64,000 nt of DNA from Bradyrhizobium tropiciagri (GTDB lineage Bacteria; Pseudomonadota; Alphaproteobacteria; Rhizobiales; Xanthobacteraceae): the NCBI RefSeq assembly GCF_018130545.1, contig NZ_JAFCKF010000003.1:744001-808000 (forward strand), written 5' to 3'. This document shows positions 35,593 through 43,555 of this stretch, piece by piece. The first letter of the stretch is position 1. Each line of letters opens with the position of its first letter. A program made the translations under genes and the position numbers. The notes beneath the pieces were generated by a model. That model saw only the letters and a program-made list of their open reading frames with translations. It had not been told where the DNA came from and did no database searches.

Positions 35593-36408
35593 TCACCCGG
35601 CTGCCGCAACCGCGCTGCCGCTGAAGGTGCGGGCGAGCGCAAGGATGAGCCAGGTAATCAGGCCAAGTCCGACAGACAGCGCGGCTGAGGTCGCGAAATT
35701 GGCCGCCAGCGTGAACTCGGTGTAGATCAGCATCGGCAGCACGTCGATGTTCGTTGCCAGCGTGAAGGCGGTCCCGAAGGCCCCCATCGCAGTCGCAAAC
35801 GCGATCGCACCTGACGCGACGAAGGCCGGCGCCAGCGCCGGCAGCACGACGTCGCGCTGCACCGCCCAGGGGCTGGCGCCAAGCGACCGCGCGGCCTCCT
35901 CCAGGCCGACATCGAGCTTTTGCACGGCGGCCATGATGGTCAGGATCACACGCGGGATCGAGAAGTAGAGATAGCCGAGGAAGAGCCCGTAGATCGAATA
36001 GGCGAAGACGAACTTCTCGCCGAAAATCCGGTTCGAGAGATCACCGATCAGCCCTTGCCGGCCCGCAAGCAGGATGATCATGAAGCCGACCACCACGCCG
36101 GGAAATGCCAGCGGGAAGGTCAGCATCGCGATCAGCACCGCCCTGCCGGGAAAGCGGTGCCGCTGCAGGAACATTCCGGCGATCGTCGCCACGATCAGCG
36201 TGACGACCGTGGTTGCCGCCGCCAACAGCACGGTATTGATCAGCGTCGCGCGATAGCGGCCTTCGGTCAGGATGGCGAGGTATCCGGCGAGCCCGTGCGG
36301 CCCTTCGGCGCCAGCGACCACCAGCCGTGCCATCGGCAACATAAAGAATGCCGAGGTCACGACCGCGAGCGGCAGCAGGCAGAGCCAAACGAAGGATTTT
36401 TGCGACAT
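35593..36408 (-). CDS. ABC transporter permease (first permease of the operon)
   Basis: 271 residues, six hydrophobic segments. The EAA loop reads LEEAARSLGASPWAVQRDVVLPALAPA, near the C-terminal third. N-terminal segment SFVWLCLLPLAVVTSAFFMLPMARL is the first membrane span. The gene lies 37 bases downstream of the binding-protein gene and is followed by the second permease with a small overlap. Together they form the inner-membrane channel of a PotBC/FbpB-type importer. Confidence 0.9.
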   Translation of the reverse strand: MSQKSFVWLCLLPLAVVTSAFFMLPMARLVVAGAEGPHGLAGYLAILTEGRYRATLINTVLLAAATTVVTLIVATIAGMFLQRHRFPGRAVLIAMLTFPLAFPGVVVGFMIILLAGRQGLIGDLSNRIFGEKFVFAYSIYGLFLGYLYFSIPRVILTIMAAVQKLDVGLEEAARSLGASPWAVQRDVVLPALAPAFVASGAIAFATAMGAFGTAFTLATNIDVLPMLIYTEFTLAANFATSAALSVGLGLITWLILALARTFSGSAVAAAG

Positions 36409-36445
36409 TGGAAGAATGGTGCCCCGCGAGGGACACCATATTGCC

Positions 36446-37453
36446 TCAGCGAACCTCGGCGAGATAGCGGTCGACGAAGGCTTTTTGCACGTTTTCCATC
36501 TCGCCCCAGTCGACGCTCTTGGCGCGGGCGTAGTCGCTGTCGGGGAGGAATTTGCCCTTCACGGAAGCCGGCAGTTCGATTGGGCGGGCCGGCCGCAGAT
36601 AGGCATTGGTCCAGATCGCCTGCCCCTTGTCGGACAGAAGATAGTCCATCACCTTCTTGGCCTTCTCCTTGTCGGGCGCGTTCTTCACGAGACCGACAAC
36701 ATAGGGAAACACCACCGAGCCCTCGCAGGGAATCACAAACTCGAAGTTGCCCTTCTCCGAATACTTTGCGCGATAGGCGTTGAAGTCGTAGTCGAACAGG
36801 ATCGGCATTTCACCGGAGACGACGCGGGCATATGACGTCTGCTTGGGCACGATCGGATCGTTCTTGCGCAGCTCCTTGAAGAAGTTGATCGCCGGATCGA
36901 AATTGCTGGGCGAGCCACCGAGTGCCAGATTGACGGCGACCGCGCCGACATAGCCGACCGCCGCCGACGACGGATCGAGATAGCCGACCATGCCCTTGTA
37001 GTCGGGCTTCAGGAGATCCTTCCAGCAGGCCGGCACCGGCTTGCCGCCGAGCGCGTCCTTGTTCACGAACAGGCCGAGCGTGCCGGAGTGGATCGTGGTC
37101 CAATAGCCGTCCGGGTCCTTCAGGCCGGCGGGGACCTGATCCCAATGCGCGGGCTTGTAGGGCTCCAGCGCATCCTGGGCCTTGGCCTTCATGCCGAAGG
37201 TCACGCCGAAATAGCCGATATCACCGACCGGATTGCTCTTCTCGGCCAGGATCTGGGCCAGCGCCTGGCCGGAGTTCTTGTTGTCGTGCGGGATATCGTA
37301 GTTGAGGTCCGCCTTGATGGCCTTCAGCATCGAGGCCCAATCCGCCCACTCCGGCGGGCAATTGTAGCAGATCACGTCGGCCGCCTTGGCGGATTGCCAC
37401 GGCGCGATCAGTGTCAGCGCCAGCAACGCAAGGACAAGGCGGACGGTCTTCAT
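36446..37453 (-). CDS. ABC transporter extracellular solute-binding protein (family 1)
   Basis: 335 residues with a Sec signal peptide (MKTVRLVLALLALTLIAPW..., cut after SAKA). The mature protein starts ADVICYNCPPEWADWASML, an unusual Cys-rich opening with two cysteines three apart. The rest is the two-lobe fold seen in PotD/AfuA-like proteins (VPAGLKDPDGYWTTIHSGTLGLFVNKDALGG). First gene of the operon that ends in a metallophosphoesterase, so the ligand may be an organophosphate, but no phosphate-binding motif is recognisable by eye. Confidence 0.88.
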   Translation of the reverse strand: MKTVRLVLALLALTLIAPWQSAKAADVICYNCPPEWADWASMLKAIKADLNYDIPHDNKNSGQALAQILAEKSNPVGDIGYFGVTFGMKAKAQDALEPYKPAHWDQVPAGLKDPDGYWTTIHSGTLGLFVNKDALGGKPVPACWKDLLKPDYKGMVGYLDPSSAAVGYVGAVAVNLALGGSPSNFDPAINFFKELRKNDPIVPKQTSYARVVSGEMPILFDYDFNAYRAKYSEKGNFEFVIPCEGSVVFPYVVGLVKNAPDKEKAKKVMDYLLSDKGQAIWTNAYLRPARPIELPASVKGKFLPDSDYARAKSVDWGEMENVQKAFVDRYLAEVR

Positions 37454-37638
37454 GGGAGGCTCCGGTCTGGGAGAGGATGCAATGAGGATTTCAACATCAA
37501 CCGGGCGACCAAGTATAGGCCGCGTATGAAGGTTTTGCGACGCGCTTGCTGCCGTGCAGCAAATGCAATGTCAACGATGGGACCCTCGCCGCCGCCGGTC
37601 GTTTGGCGCTAGGCTGCCAGCCAAAAGAGGAAGCGCCC

Positions 37639-38790
37639 ATGTACCAGCCCACTGGCGTCAAGACATCGTCCGACCTTCCCGTCCCCGACCTGATGAAAGC
37701 CTGGGTCCTTGGCGACCCCGACCAGCTCCTGCTTCGCGAGAAGCCAACGCCGATCCCGTCGCGTGCCGAGGTCCTGGTACGGATCGACGCGGTCGCGATC
37801 TGCGCCACCGATCTTGAGATCATCCATGCCGGGTCGCCGGCGAGCATTCAGGGCGGCGCGCCCTTCAACAAGAACTTCACACCGGGGCACGAGTATATGG
37901 GCATGGTGGCCGCACTCGGTCCTGATGTGGACGAGTTCAAGATCGGTCAGCGGGTCAGCGTCGAAATCCACGCAGGCTGCGGCCAATGCAAACGCTGCCG
38001 CCAGGGCATGTACACATCCTGTCTCAACTATGGAAAGCCGGAGAAGGGTCACCGCGCCAACGGCTTTACGACTGACGGCGGATTCGCCGAATACGCGGTC
38101 AATCACATCAATACGCTGGCGCGCGTCCCGGAGACCATGAGCGACGCGGAAGCGACGCTTGTGGTCACTGCCGGAACGTCAATGTATGGCTTGACGGAAT
38201 TGGGGGGATTGGTGGCCGGCGAGAGCGTCGTGGTGATCGGCCCGGGGCCGATCGGACTTCTCGCAGTTGCTGTGGCCAAGGCGCTTGGCGCAAGCCCGGT
38301 GATCCTGACCGGCACGCGCAACAAGCGGCTCGCGATCGGCGGGGAATTGGGAGCCGATCGCGTCATCAACATCAACGACGAAGACGCCGTTGCGGTCGTG
38401 AAGCAACTCACAGGGGGGATCGGTGCGGATTATGTCGTCGAATGTGCCGGCACCGAAGCGACACTCAACCAGGCCATTCACATGACCAATCGCGGCGGCA
38501 AGATCTGTCTGGCCGCCTTCCCACACGAGGCCGCGACGCTGGACATCGCGCATCTGGTGCGGAACAACATCTACGCCTACGGCATCCGCGGCGAAGGCAA
38601 GAGCGCCACCCACCGCGCCATGGAACTGATGGCCGCGAAGCGATTCGACGCGACCAAGATCCACACGCATACTTTTCCGCTAGCCGACCTGCCGACGGCG
38701 CTGAGATATGCGCGAGACCGCGTCGATGACGCGATCAAGGTTGTCGTCACCAATCGTAAGGCTGACGCAATCGCGAGCGCTGCGGAATAA
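37639..38790 (+). CDS. Zinc-dependent alcohol dehydrogenase (MDR family)
   Basis: 383 residues from the ATG at 37639, with AGAGGAAG upstream. Medium-chain dehydrogenase: catalytic-zinc region AICATDLEI and PGHEYMG, structural-zinc loop GCGQCKRCRQGMYTSCLNYG (four Cys), and NAD(P) loop VVIGPGPIGLLAVAVAKALGA. The N-terminal 20 residues before MKAWVLGD are longer than usual. It diverges from the ABC importer operon 185 bases away and converges on the Liv operon. Threonine/sorbitol dehydrogenase-like; substrate not clear. Confidence 0.9.
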   Translation: MYQPTGVKTSSDLPVPDLMKAWVLGDPDQLLLREKPTPIPSRAEVLVRIDAVAICATDLEIIHAGSPASIQGGAPFNKNFTPGHEYMGMVAALGPDVDEFKIGQRVSVEIHAGCGQCKRCRQGMYTSCLNYGKPEKGHRANGFTTDGGFAEYAVNHINTLARVPETMSDAEATLVVTAGTSMYGLTELGGLVAGESVVVIGPGPIGLLAVAVAKALGASPVILTGTRNKRLAIGGELGADRVININDEDAVAVVKQLTGGIGADYVVECAGTEATLNQAIHMTNRGGKICLAAFPHEAATLDIAHLVRNNIYAYGIRGEGKSATHRAMELMAAKRFDATKIHTHTFPLADLPTALRYARDRVDDAIKVVVTNRKADAIASAAE

Positions 38791-38827
38791 CGCTTTGTTC
38801 GCGTGGTCGCAGGAGCACTGATCCGGC

Positions 38828-39532
38828 TCACACCGAACAGTATCGCTCCTTGATCTCGTCGTCGGCCAACAGCTCTTGCGCGGACGCATGGTGCACCACG
38901 GCCCCCTGATCGAGGACGTAGGCCCGATCGGCGATACCAAGCGCAAGTTCGACGTTCTGCTCGACCAGCAGAACCGTCGTTCCCTGCGCCTTCATGCTGC
39001 GGAACAGCTCGAACATCTCGTCGACCAGCACCGGCATGATGCCCTCCGACGGCTCATCCAGCATGATCAAATCGGGCTTTGCGATCATCGCGCGCGCGAT
39101 CGCCAGCATCTGCTGCTCGCCGCCGGACATCGTGACCGCCTCCTGATCCATCCGCTCGGCCAGTCGCGGGAAGATCACTGCGATCTCGTCGATCAGTTCC
39201 GTTTCCCGCTTCTTCTGCTTTGATGCCACCAGCCCGAGCCGCAAATTTTCGTGCACCGACAGCCCCTGCACGATCCGTCGCTCCTCGGGAACATAGGCGA
39301 GCCCCAACGCGAAGCGCACATGGGCCGGCTGGCGCAGCAGCTCTTCACCTTTGAAGGCGACCGAGCCGCGCGTCCGCCCCATCAAGCCCATGATCGATTT
39401 CAGCGTCGTCGTCTTGCCGGCGCCATTGCGGCCGATCAGACAGACGATTTCGCCGCGGGCGACCTCGAGACTGATGTCCTGCAGCGCGTGGCTTGCGCCA
39501 TACCAGGCATTGAGCTTGCTGATCTGCAGCAT
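38828..39532 (-). CDS. livF: Branched-chain amino acid-type ABC transporter ATPase LivF
   Basis: 234 residues, the usual LivF length. Walker A GRNGAGKT at 34-41, then TLKSIMGLMGRTRGSVAFKGEEL, AYVPEERRIVQGLSVHENLRLG, signature TMSGGEQQMLAIARAM and Walker B LIMLDEPSEGI. Last gene of a livK-H-M-G-F operon, four bases after livG. Liv-type systems in this group often import aromatic or other carboxylic compounds rather than amino acids. Its neighbours here suggest a ring compound. Confidence 0.93.
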   Translation of the reverse strand: MLQISKLNAWYGASHALQDISLEVARGEIVCLIGRNGAGKTTTLKSIMGLMGRTRGSVAFKGEELLRQPAHVRFALGLAYVPEERRIVQGLSVHENLRLGLVASKQKKRETELIDEIAVIFPRLAERMDQEAVTMSGGEQQMLAIARAMIAKPDLIMLDEPSEGIMPVLVDEMFELFRSMKAQGTTVLLVEQNVELALGIADRAYVLDQGAVVHHASAQELLADDEIKERYCSV

Positions 39533-39536
39533 CCCG

Positions 39537-40307
39537 TCAGTGCTCCCGCTGGCCGAGATAGACGCGCTTCACCGCCTCGTTCTGCCGGACCTCCTGCGGC
39601 GTTCCCTCAGCGAGCAGCTCTCCGTGGTGCAGCACGAGGATACGATCGCTGATCCCAAGCACCAGCTTCATCTTGTGCTCGACGAGAATGACCGTACGTT
39701 CCTTGGCGAGCTTTACGATCAGATCCATCATGGTCCGGGTTTCTTCCGGGCTCATGCCGGCCGTGGGTTCATCCAGCAGCAGCAAGCGGGGCTGGCTGGC
39801 AAGCGCCATGCCGATCTCCAGTGCGCGCTGCTCGCCATGCGCGAGCGTCCTGGCGGCACGTTCCCGGGAGTCCCATAATCCGACCAGAGCCAGCAACTCG
39901 TCCGCCCGTTCGACCAATTCGCTCAAGCGCGCGCGCGGTCGCCAGATGTCGTATCTCGACACCAGCGCCTGCAGGCCGACGCGAATGTTCTCACGCGTCG
40001 TGAGCTGCGGAAAGACGCTGGTGATCTGGAAGGACTTTGCGATCCCCATGTGAGCAAAGCGGTGCTGCGGCAGGCCGGTAACGTCCCTGCCCTCGAACTC
40101 GACGCTGCCCTTCGTCGGCGGAAAGGCGCCGCAAAGCAAATTGAAATAGGTGCTCTTTCCGGCCCCGTTCGGACCGATGATGGACGTGATCGCACCTCTG
40201 GAAAATTCGGCCGAGATGTTGTTGAGCGCGACAAACTTCCCGAACGTCTTGCCGACGCCCCTGGTGCGCAAGATGATTTCGCTGACTTGATCTGCCATGG
40301 CGGTCAT
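39537..40307 (-). CDS. livG: Branched-chain amino acid-type ABC transporter ATPase LivG
   Basis: 256 residues from the ATG at 40307, which overlaps the end of livM; the frame is open to 40409 only because it is antisense-free coding space. Walker A GPNGAGKS at 45-52, TKGSVEFEGRDVTGLPQHRFAHMGIAKSFQ, ALEIGMALASQPRLLLLDEPTAGMSPEET. The long helix after Walker B and the C-terminal HHGELLAEGTPQEV are LivG-like. It works with LivF on the LivHM permease. Confidence 0.92.
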   Translation of the reverse strand: MTAMADQVSEIILRTRGVGKTFGKFVALNNISAEFSRGAITSIIGPNGAGKSTYFNLLCGAFPPTKGSVEFEGRDVTGLPQHRFAHMGIAKSFQITSVFPQLTTRENIRVGLQALVSRYDIWRPRARLSELVERADELLALVGLWDSRERAARTLAHGEQRALEIGMALASQPRLLLLDEPTAGMSPEETRTMMDLIVKLAKERTVILVEHKMKLVLGISDRILVLHHGELLAEGTPQEVRQNEAVKRVYLGQREH

Positions 40308-41290
40308 CGTTTGCCCCGAGCGATCAACGTGCCCCAGATGCCGGCAGGAAAGAACAGCACGCATGCAACGAAGATGGCGCCAACGATCAGTTGCCAATGA
40401 ACGGTCCACACGGAGACAATATTCTCCAGAATCAGGAAGACCGCCGCGCCGATCATCGGCCCGAAGAATGTCCCCATCCCACCAAGCAGAGCAATCATCA
40501 CGACAAGGCCCGAGGTCTCGTAGTGCAGTATCTCGATCGGAACGATCGACAGATGCAGGGCCTGCAAGGCACCCGCGAGGCCGCAGAAGCCGCCTGACAA
40601 AACGAAAGTCAGCAATCGCGTCAGGGTCACGTCGTAGCCCGACGCGCGGGCACGCATCTCGTTCTCGCGCACGGCTTCAATGACGGCACCAAAGGGCGAC
40701 GCGAGAATTCGCGACATCACGAAAAATGCGGCGATCACGAAAGCCGCAATAACGTAATACCGGATCATCGGATTGATGAAGTCGATCTGTAGGCCGAACA
40801 GATCGATGGTGCGAACATTGATGCCGCGGAGGCCGTTTTCTCCGCCGGTCAGGTCAACGGCTTGATAGAACAGGTAGTAGACACACTGCGACAGCGCCAT
40901 GGTGACCATCGCGAAGTAGATGCCGCGGGTCCTGATCGCGAGCACGCCGATCACCAACGCCATCAGCAGGCCGCCGGCGATGCCGGCCGCGATCGCCGCA
41001 TACCATGGCCAGCCGAAATGCACGATGGCGATGCCGCAGAGATAGGCACCGGTCCCGAACAGCGCCGCATGACCAAACGACAGAAGGCCCAGATAGCCGA
41101 ACACGAGGTTGAAGCCGAGCGCGTAGAGCCCATAGATCAGAATGTTCACGGCGAGCGCCGTGAACGGCATCACCAGCGGGAAGACCAGGATCACCGCAGC
41201 TACAATGCTCGCGCGGTGCCGCGTTGCGAACTCGTACCAGCTTCCCGTCGTGGCAGGGGGCTGTTTGATCGACTGAGTCATTTCGGTCAT
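40304..41290 (-). CDS. livM: Branched-chain amino acid-type ABC transporter permease LivM
   Basis: 328 residues, about 8-9 membrane segments, N-terminal cytosolic stretch then ASIVAAVILVFPLVMPFTALAVNILIYGLYALGFNLVFGYLGLLSFGHAALFG. The last phrase (GYxGLxSFGHAAFFG) is diagnostic of LivM. The ATPase-contact loop RENEMRARASGYDVTL lies in the second half. It follows livH by seven bases and precedes livG with an overlap. Pairs with LivH. Confidence 0.93.
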   Translation of the reverse strand: MTEMTQSIKQPPATTGSWYEFATRHRASIVAAVILVFPLVMPFTALAVNILIYGLYALGFNLVFGYLGLLSFGHAALFGTGAYLCGIAIVHFGWPWYAAIAAGIAGGLLMALVIGVLAIRTRGIYFAMVTMALSQCVYYLFYQAVDLTGGENGLRGINVRTIDLFGLQIDFINPMIRYYVIAAFVIAAFFVMSRILASPFGAVIEAVRENEMRARASGYDVTLTRLLTFVLSGGFCGLAGALQALHLSIVPIEILHYETSGLVVMIALLGGMGTFFGPMIGAAVFLILENIVSVWTVHWQLIVGAIFVACVLFFPAGIWGTLIARGKR

Positions 41291-41297
41291 GCCGGGC

Positions 41298-42182
41298 TCA
41301 GCTCATCAATCCGGCGCGGCCGAAGAACCCCTGGGGACGCACGATCAGAACGATCGCCATCAAGGCAAAGATCGAAACCTTGGCCATCTCGGGTGCAAAC
41401 AGTGAGGTCATGCTGACCACCACACCGACCAGCAGGCCTGCCAGTACCGCGCCGCCGATCGAGCCCATTCCTCCCACCACCGTGACCACGAAAGCTTCAG
41501 CGAGGATGGTGCCGCCCATCTCCGGAATGACGCCCTGGAGCGGAGCCGCCAACAGCCCGGCGAGCCCCGCAATCGCGGTGCCTATCCCGAACACGATCAA
41601 CCAGACCCTGGAAACATCGACCCCAAGCACGCGGACGATCTGCGGATCGCGCGCGCCGGCGCGGATAATGAGCCCGAAACTGGTCTTCTCCAGGAACAGC
41701 CAAAGCGCCAGCAGGACGACCGCGGTCGCTCCGATCACAAACAGACGGTAAAGCGGGAAATAGCCGACACCGATGTTGACGGCGCCTTGCAAGACCTCCG
41801 GCGTATCGAAGGGATAGCCGGTCTTTCCGAAAGCAATGCGCACGCATTCGACCATCACGTAGCTCAACCCGAAGGTCAGCAGCAGCGGATAGTCGATGCC
41901 GCGGCCATAGAGCGGCCGGATCAGCACGCGCTCGACGGCGAGGCCGAACAGCCCAATCAGGATCGGCACAGCCAGGAGACAGATCCAGAAATTGCCTCCG
42001 ATCGAGATCAGATAAAGCCCGACATAAGCGCCAACCATATAGAACGCGCCATGGGCGAAGTTGACGACCGTCAACATCCCGAAGATCAGCGAAAGCCCAA
42101 TCGCAAACAGTACGTAGATCGCACCGAGCGCCAGCCCGGCGAATAGTTGCAGAGCAATAAGGTCGAAGCTCAGGCCTGCCAT
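41298..42182 (-). CDS. livH: Branched-chain amino acid-type ABC transporter permease LivH
   Basis: 294 residues from the ATG at 42182 (ribosome site GAGGGGGAC). Eight membrane segments; the opening ALQLFAGLALGAIYVLFAIGLSLIFGMLTVVNFAHGAFYMVGAY is the LivH signature. The conserved loop GVDVSRVWLIVFGIGTAIAGLAGLL and the C-terminal GGMGSIGGAVLAGLLVG are also typical. Between livK (52 bases upstream, with a stem-loop in the gap) and livM. Confidence 0.93.
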   Translation of the reverse strand: MAGLSFDLIALQLFAGLALGAIYVLFAIGLSLIFGMLTVVNFAHGAFYMVGAYVGLYLISIGGNFWICLLAVPILIGLFGLAVERVLIRPLYGRGIDYPLLLTFGLSYVMVECVRIAFGKTGYPFDTPEVLQGAVNIGVGYFPLYRLFVIGATAVVLLALWLFLEKTSFGLIIRAGARDPQIVRVLGVDVSRVWLIVFGIGTAIAGLAGLLAAPLQGVIPEMGGTILAEAFVVTVVGGMGSIGGAVLAGLLVGVVVSMTSLFAPEMAKVSIFALMAIVLIVRPQGFFGRAGLMS

Positions 42183-42194
42183 TTGTCCCCCTCG

Positions 42195-42226
42195 GACGAC
42201 GCGCACCACCCGCGGCGCGCGTCGTC
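42195..42226. promoter_or_regulatory. Stem-loop between livK and livH
   Basis: A perfect 10-bp inverted repeat (GACGACGCGC at 42195-42204, GCGCGTCGTC at 42217-42226, 12-base loop) fills the gap between the binding-protein and permease genes. There is no T-run. Such hairpins commonly stabilise the upstream mRNA or cut read-through, which keeps the binding protein in excess over the permease. Confidence 0.6.
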
Positions 42227-42233
42227 GTATCGC

Positions 42234-43487
42234 TCAGCTCTTGTGACCAAGCGCTTCGCAGCTGCGCAGGTACTTCTCGTCGGGCTCTTCGGTCGAAAGG
42301 ACTTCGAACACATCAGACTCGTTCTTCATGTCCTTGGACTTCGACTTGATCACGAGCACTGATTGCACCGACTGGTGATCGCACTTGCGATAGTATTGTG
42401 GTCCCTTGTAGTAGTCGTACTTCAAGGCCTCCAATGCGGCGACGACCTTGTCGGTCTCGACGCTGCCCGCGCCCTTGACCGCCTCGAGCACGGTCCGAAC
42501 GCCGCCATAGCCGAGCGCACCGTAATCGGTCGGCAATTTGCCGTCATACATCTTGCGGAACGCGTCGTTGAACGCCTTGGTCGAGGCGAACTTGTCCTCG
42601 ATGCCCCAATAGAACGAGCAACCGCCGACGACGCCGTCGAATGCCTGCGGACCCGCTGCGACGCGGCTGGCATGCGACAGTAGCGGCGCGATGATCTGGA
42701 TCGATTTCTTGATGCCAAAGTCAGTGGCCTGCTTCAGCGCGATCTGCTGGTCGCGGCCGAAATTGCTGATGCAGAGAATATCGGGCTTCAGCGCCTGGAG
42801 ACGAGGCAGCAGCGTGGAGAAATCTGTCGTTCCCAGCGGATGGCGGATGTCACCGAGATTCTCGATGTTGAATTCCTTGCCGACCTCGAGGAAGCCGCGA
42901 ACCATCTCGTGGCCATAGGCGTAATCCGCGGTGAGGAACGCAACCTTCTTGCCGAATTTGGCGAAGGCGTAGCGGCCGACTGCGCCCGACGTCATGTGCG
43001 GGTTCAGCGCCTCGTGGAAGGTGTACTTGCTGAAGTCTGCCGCCTCGTTGATGGCGTCGGACTGGCTGATCGAATTGAAGATGACACCGCGCTCCTTGGT
43101 GACGTTGTTGATCGCGAGTTGAACCGCCGCCGACAGACTGCCGACGACGAAATTCACCTTCTCCTTCTCAACGAGCTCCAGAGTCCGCGTTGCCGCCTCG
43201 CCAGGATTGAGCTTGTCATCGCGCACGACCAGCTCGGCCTTGCGGCCGTTGAGACCACCGGCATCATTGAACTGGGCGACAGCCAGCTGACCGGCCCGCA
43301 CCTGGTCCTGGGCCTCGGCGCCATACGGCCCGGTCAATGGAACGGGGAAGCCGATCTTGATAGGTGCTTCCTCAGCCTGCAGCAGATTGATGCGAAACGG
43401 TGAAACGGCGAGAGCGGCGCCGGCACTTGCCGTCGTCAGCAGACGACGCCGCGATATCGATCCAGCTTTGATGACCTTGCTCGTCAT
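42234..43487 (-). CDS. livK: Branched-chain-type ABC transporter substrate-binding protein (LivK-like)
   Basis: 417 residues. Tat-type leader ISRRRLLTTASAGAALAVSPFRINLLQA, then the periplasmic-binding fold APIKIGFPVPLTGPYGAEAQDQVRAGQLAVAQFNDAGG. First gene of the Liv operon. LivK relatives with such ligand sites bind aromatic or short-chain carboxylates as well as amino acids. The C-terminal extension (KSKDMKNESDVFEVLSTEEPDE) and length over 400 are more like the aromatic/amide-binding branch than classical LivK. The ligand is likely the compound degraded by the enzymes encoded next. Confidence 0.9.
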   Translation of the reverse strand: MTSKVIKAGSISRRRLLTTASAGAALAVSPFRINLLQAEEAPIKIGFPVPLTGPYGAEAQDQVRAGQLAVAQFNDAGGLNGRKAELVVRDDKLNPGEAATRTLELVEKEKVNFVVGSLSAAVQLAINNVTKERGVIFNSISQSDAINEAADFSKYTFHEALNPHMTSGAVGRYAFAKFGKKVAFLTADYAYGHEMVRGFLEVGKEFNIENLGDIRHPLGTTDFSTLLPRLQALKPDILCISNFGRDQQIALKQATDFGIKKSIQIIAPLLSHASRVAAGPQAFDGVVGGCSFYWGIEDKFASTKAFNDAFRKMYDGKLPTDYGALGYGGVRTVLEAVKGAGSVETDKVVAALEALKYDYYKGPQYYRKCDHQSVQSVLVIKSKSKDMKNESDVFEVLSTEEPDEKYLRSCEALGHKS

Positions 43488-43555
43488 GACTATTCCTCCC
43501 CAAGAACTGTCTGTGTTTTGCTTATCGTCTTATCTTTGCCTGGAACGTCTCCACA

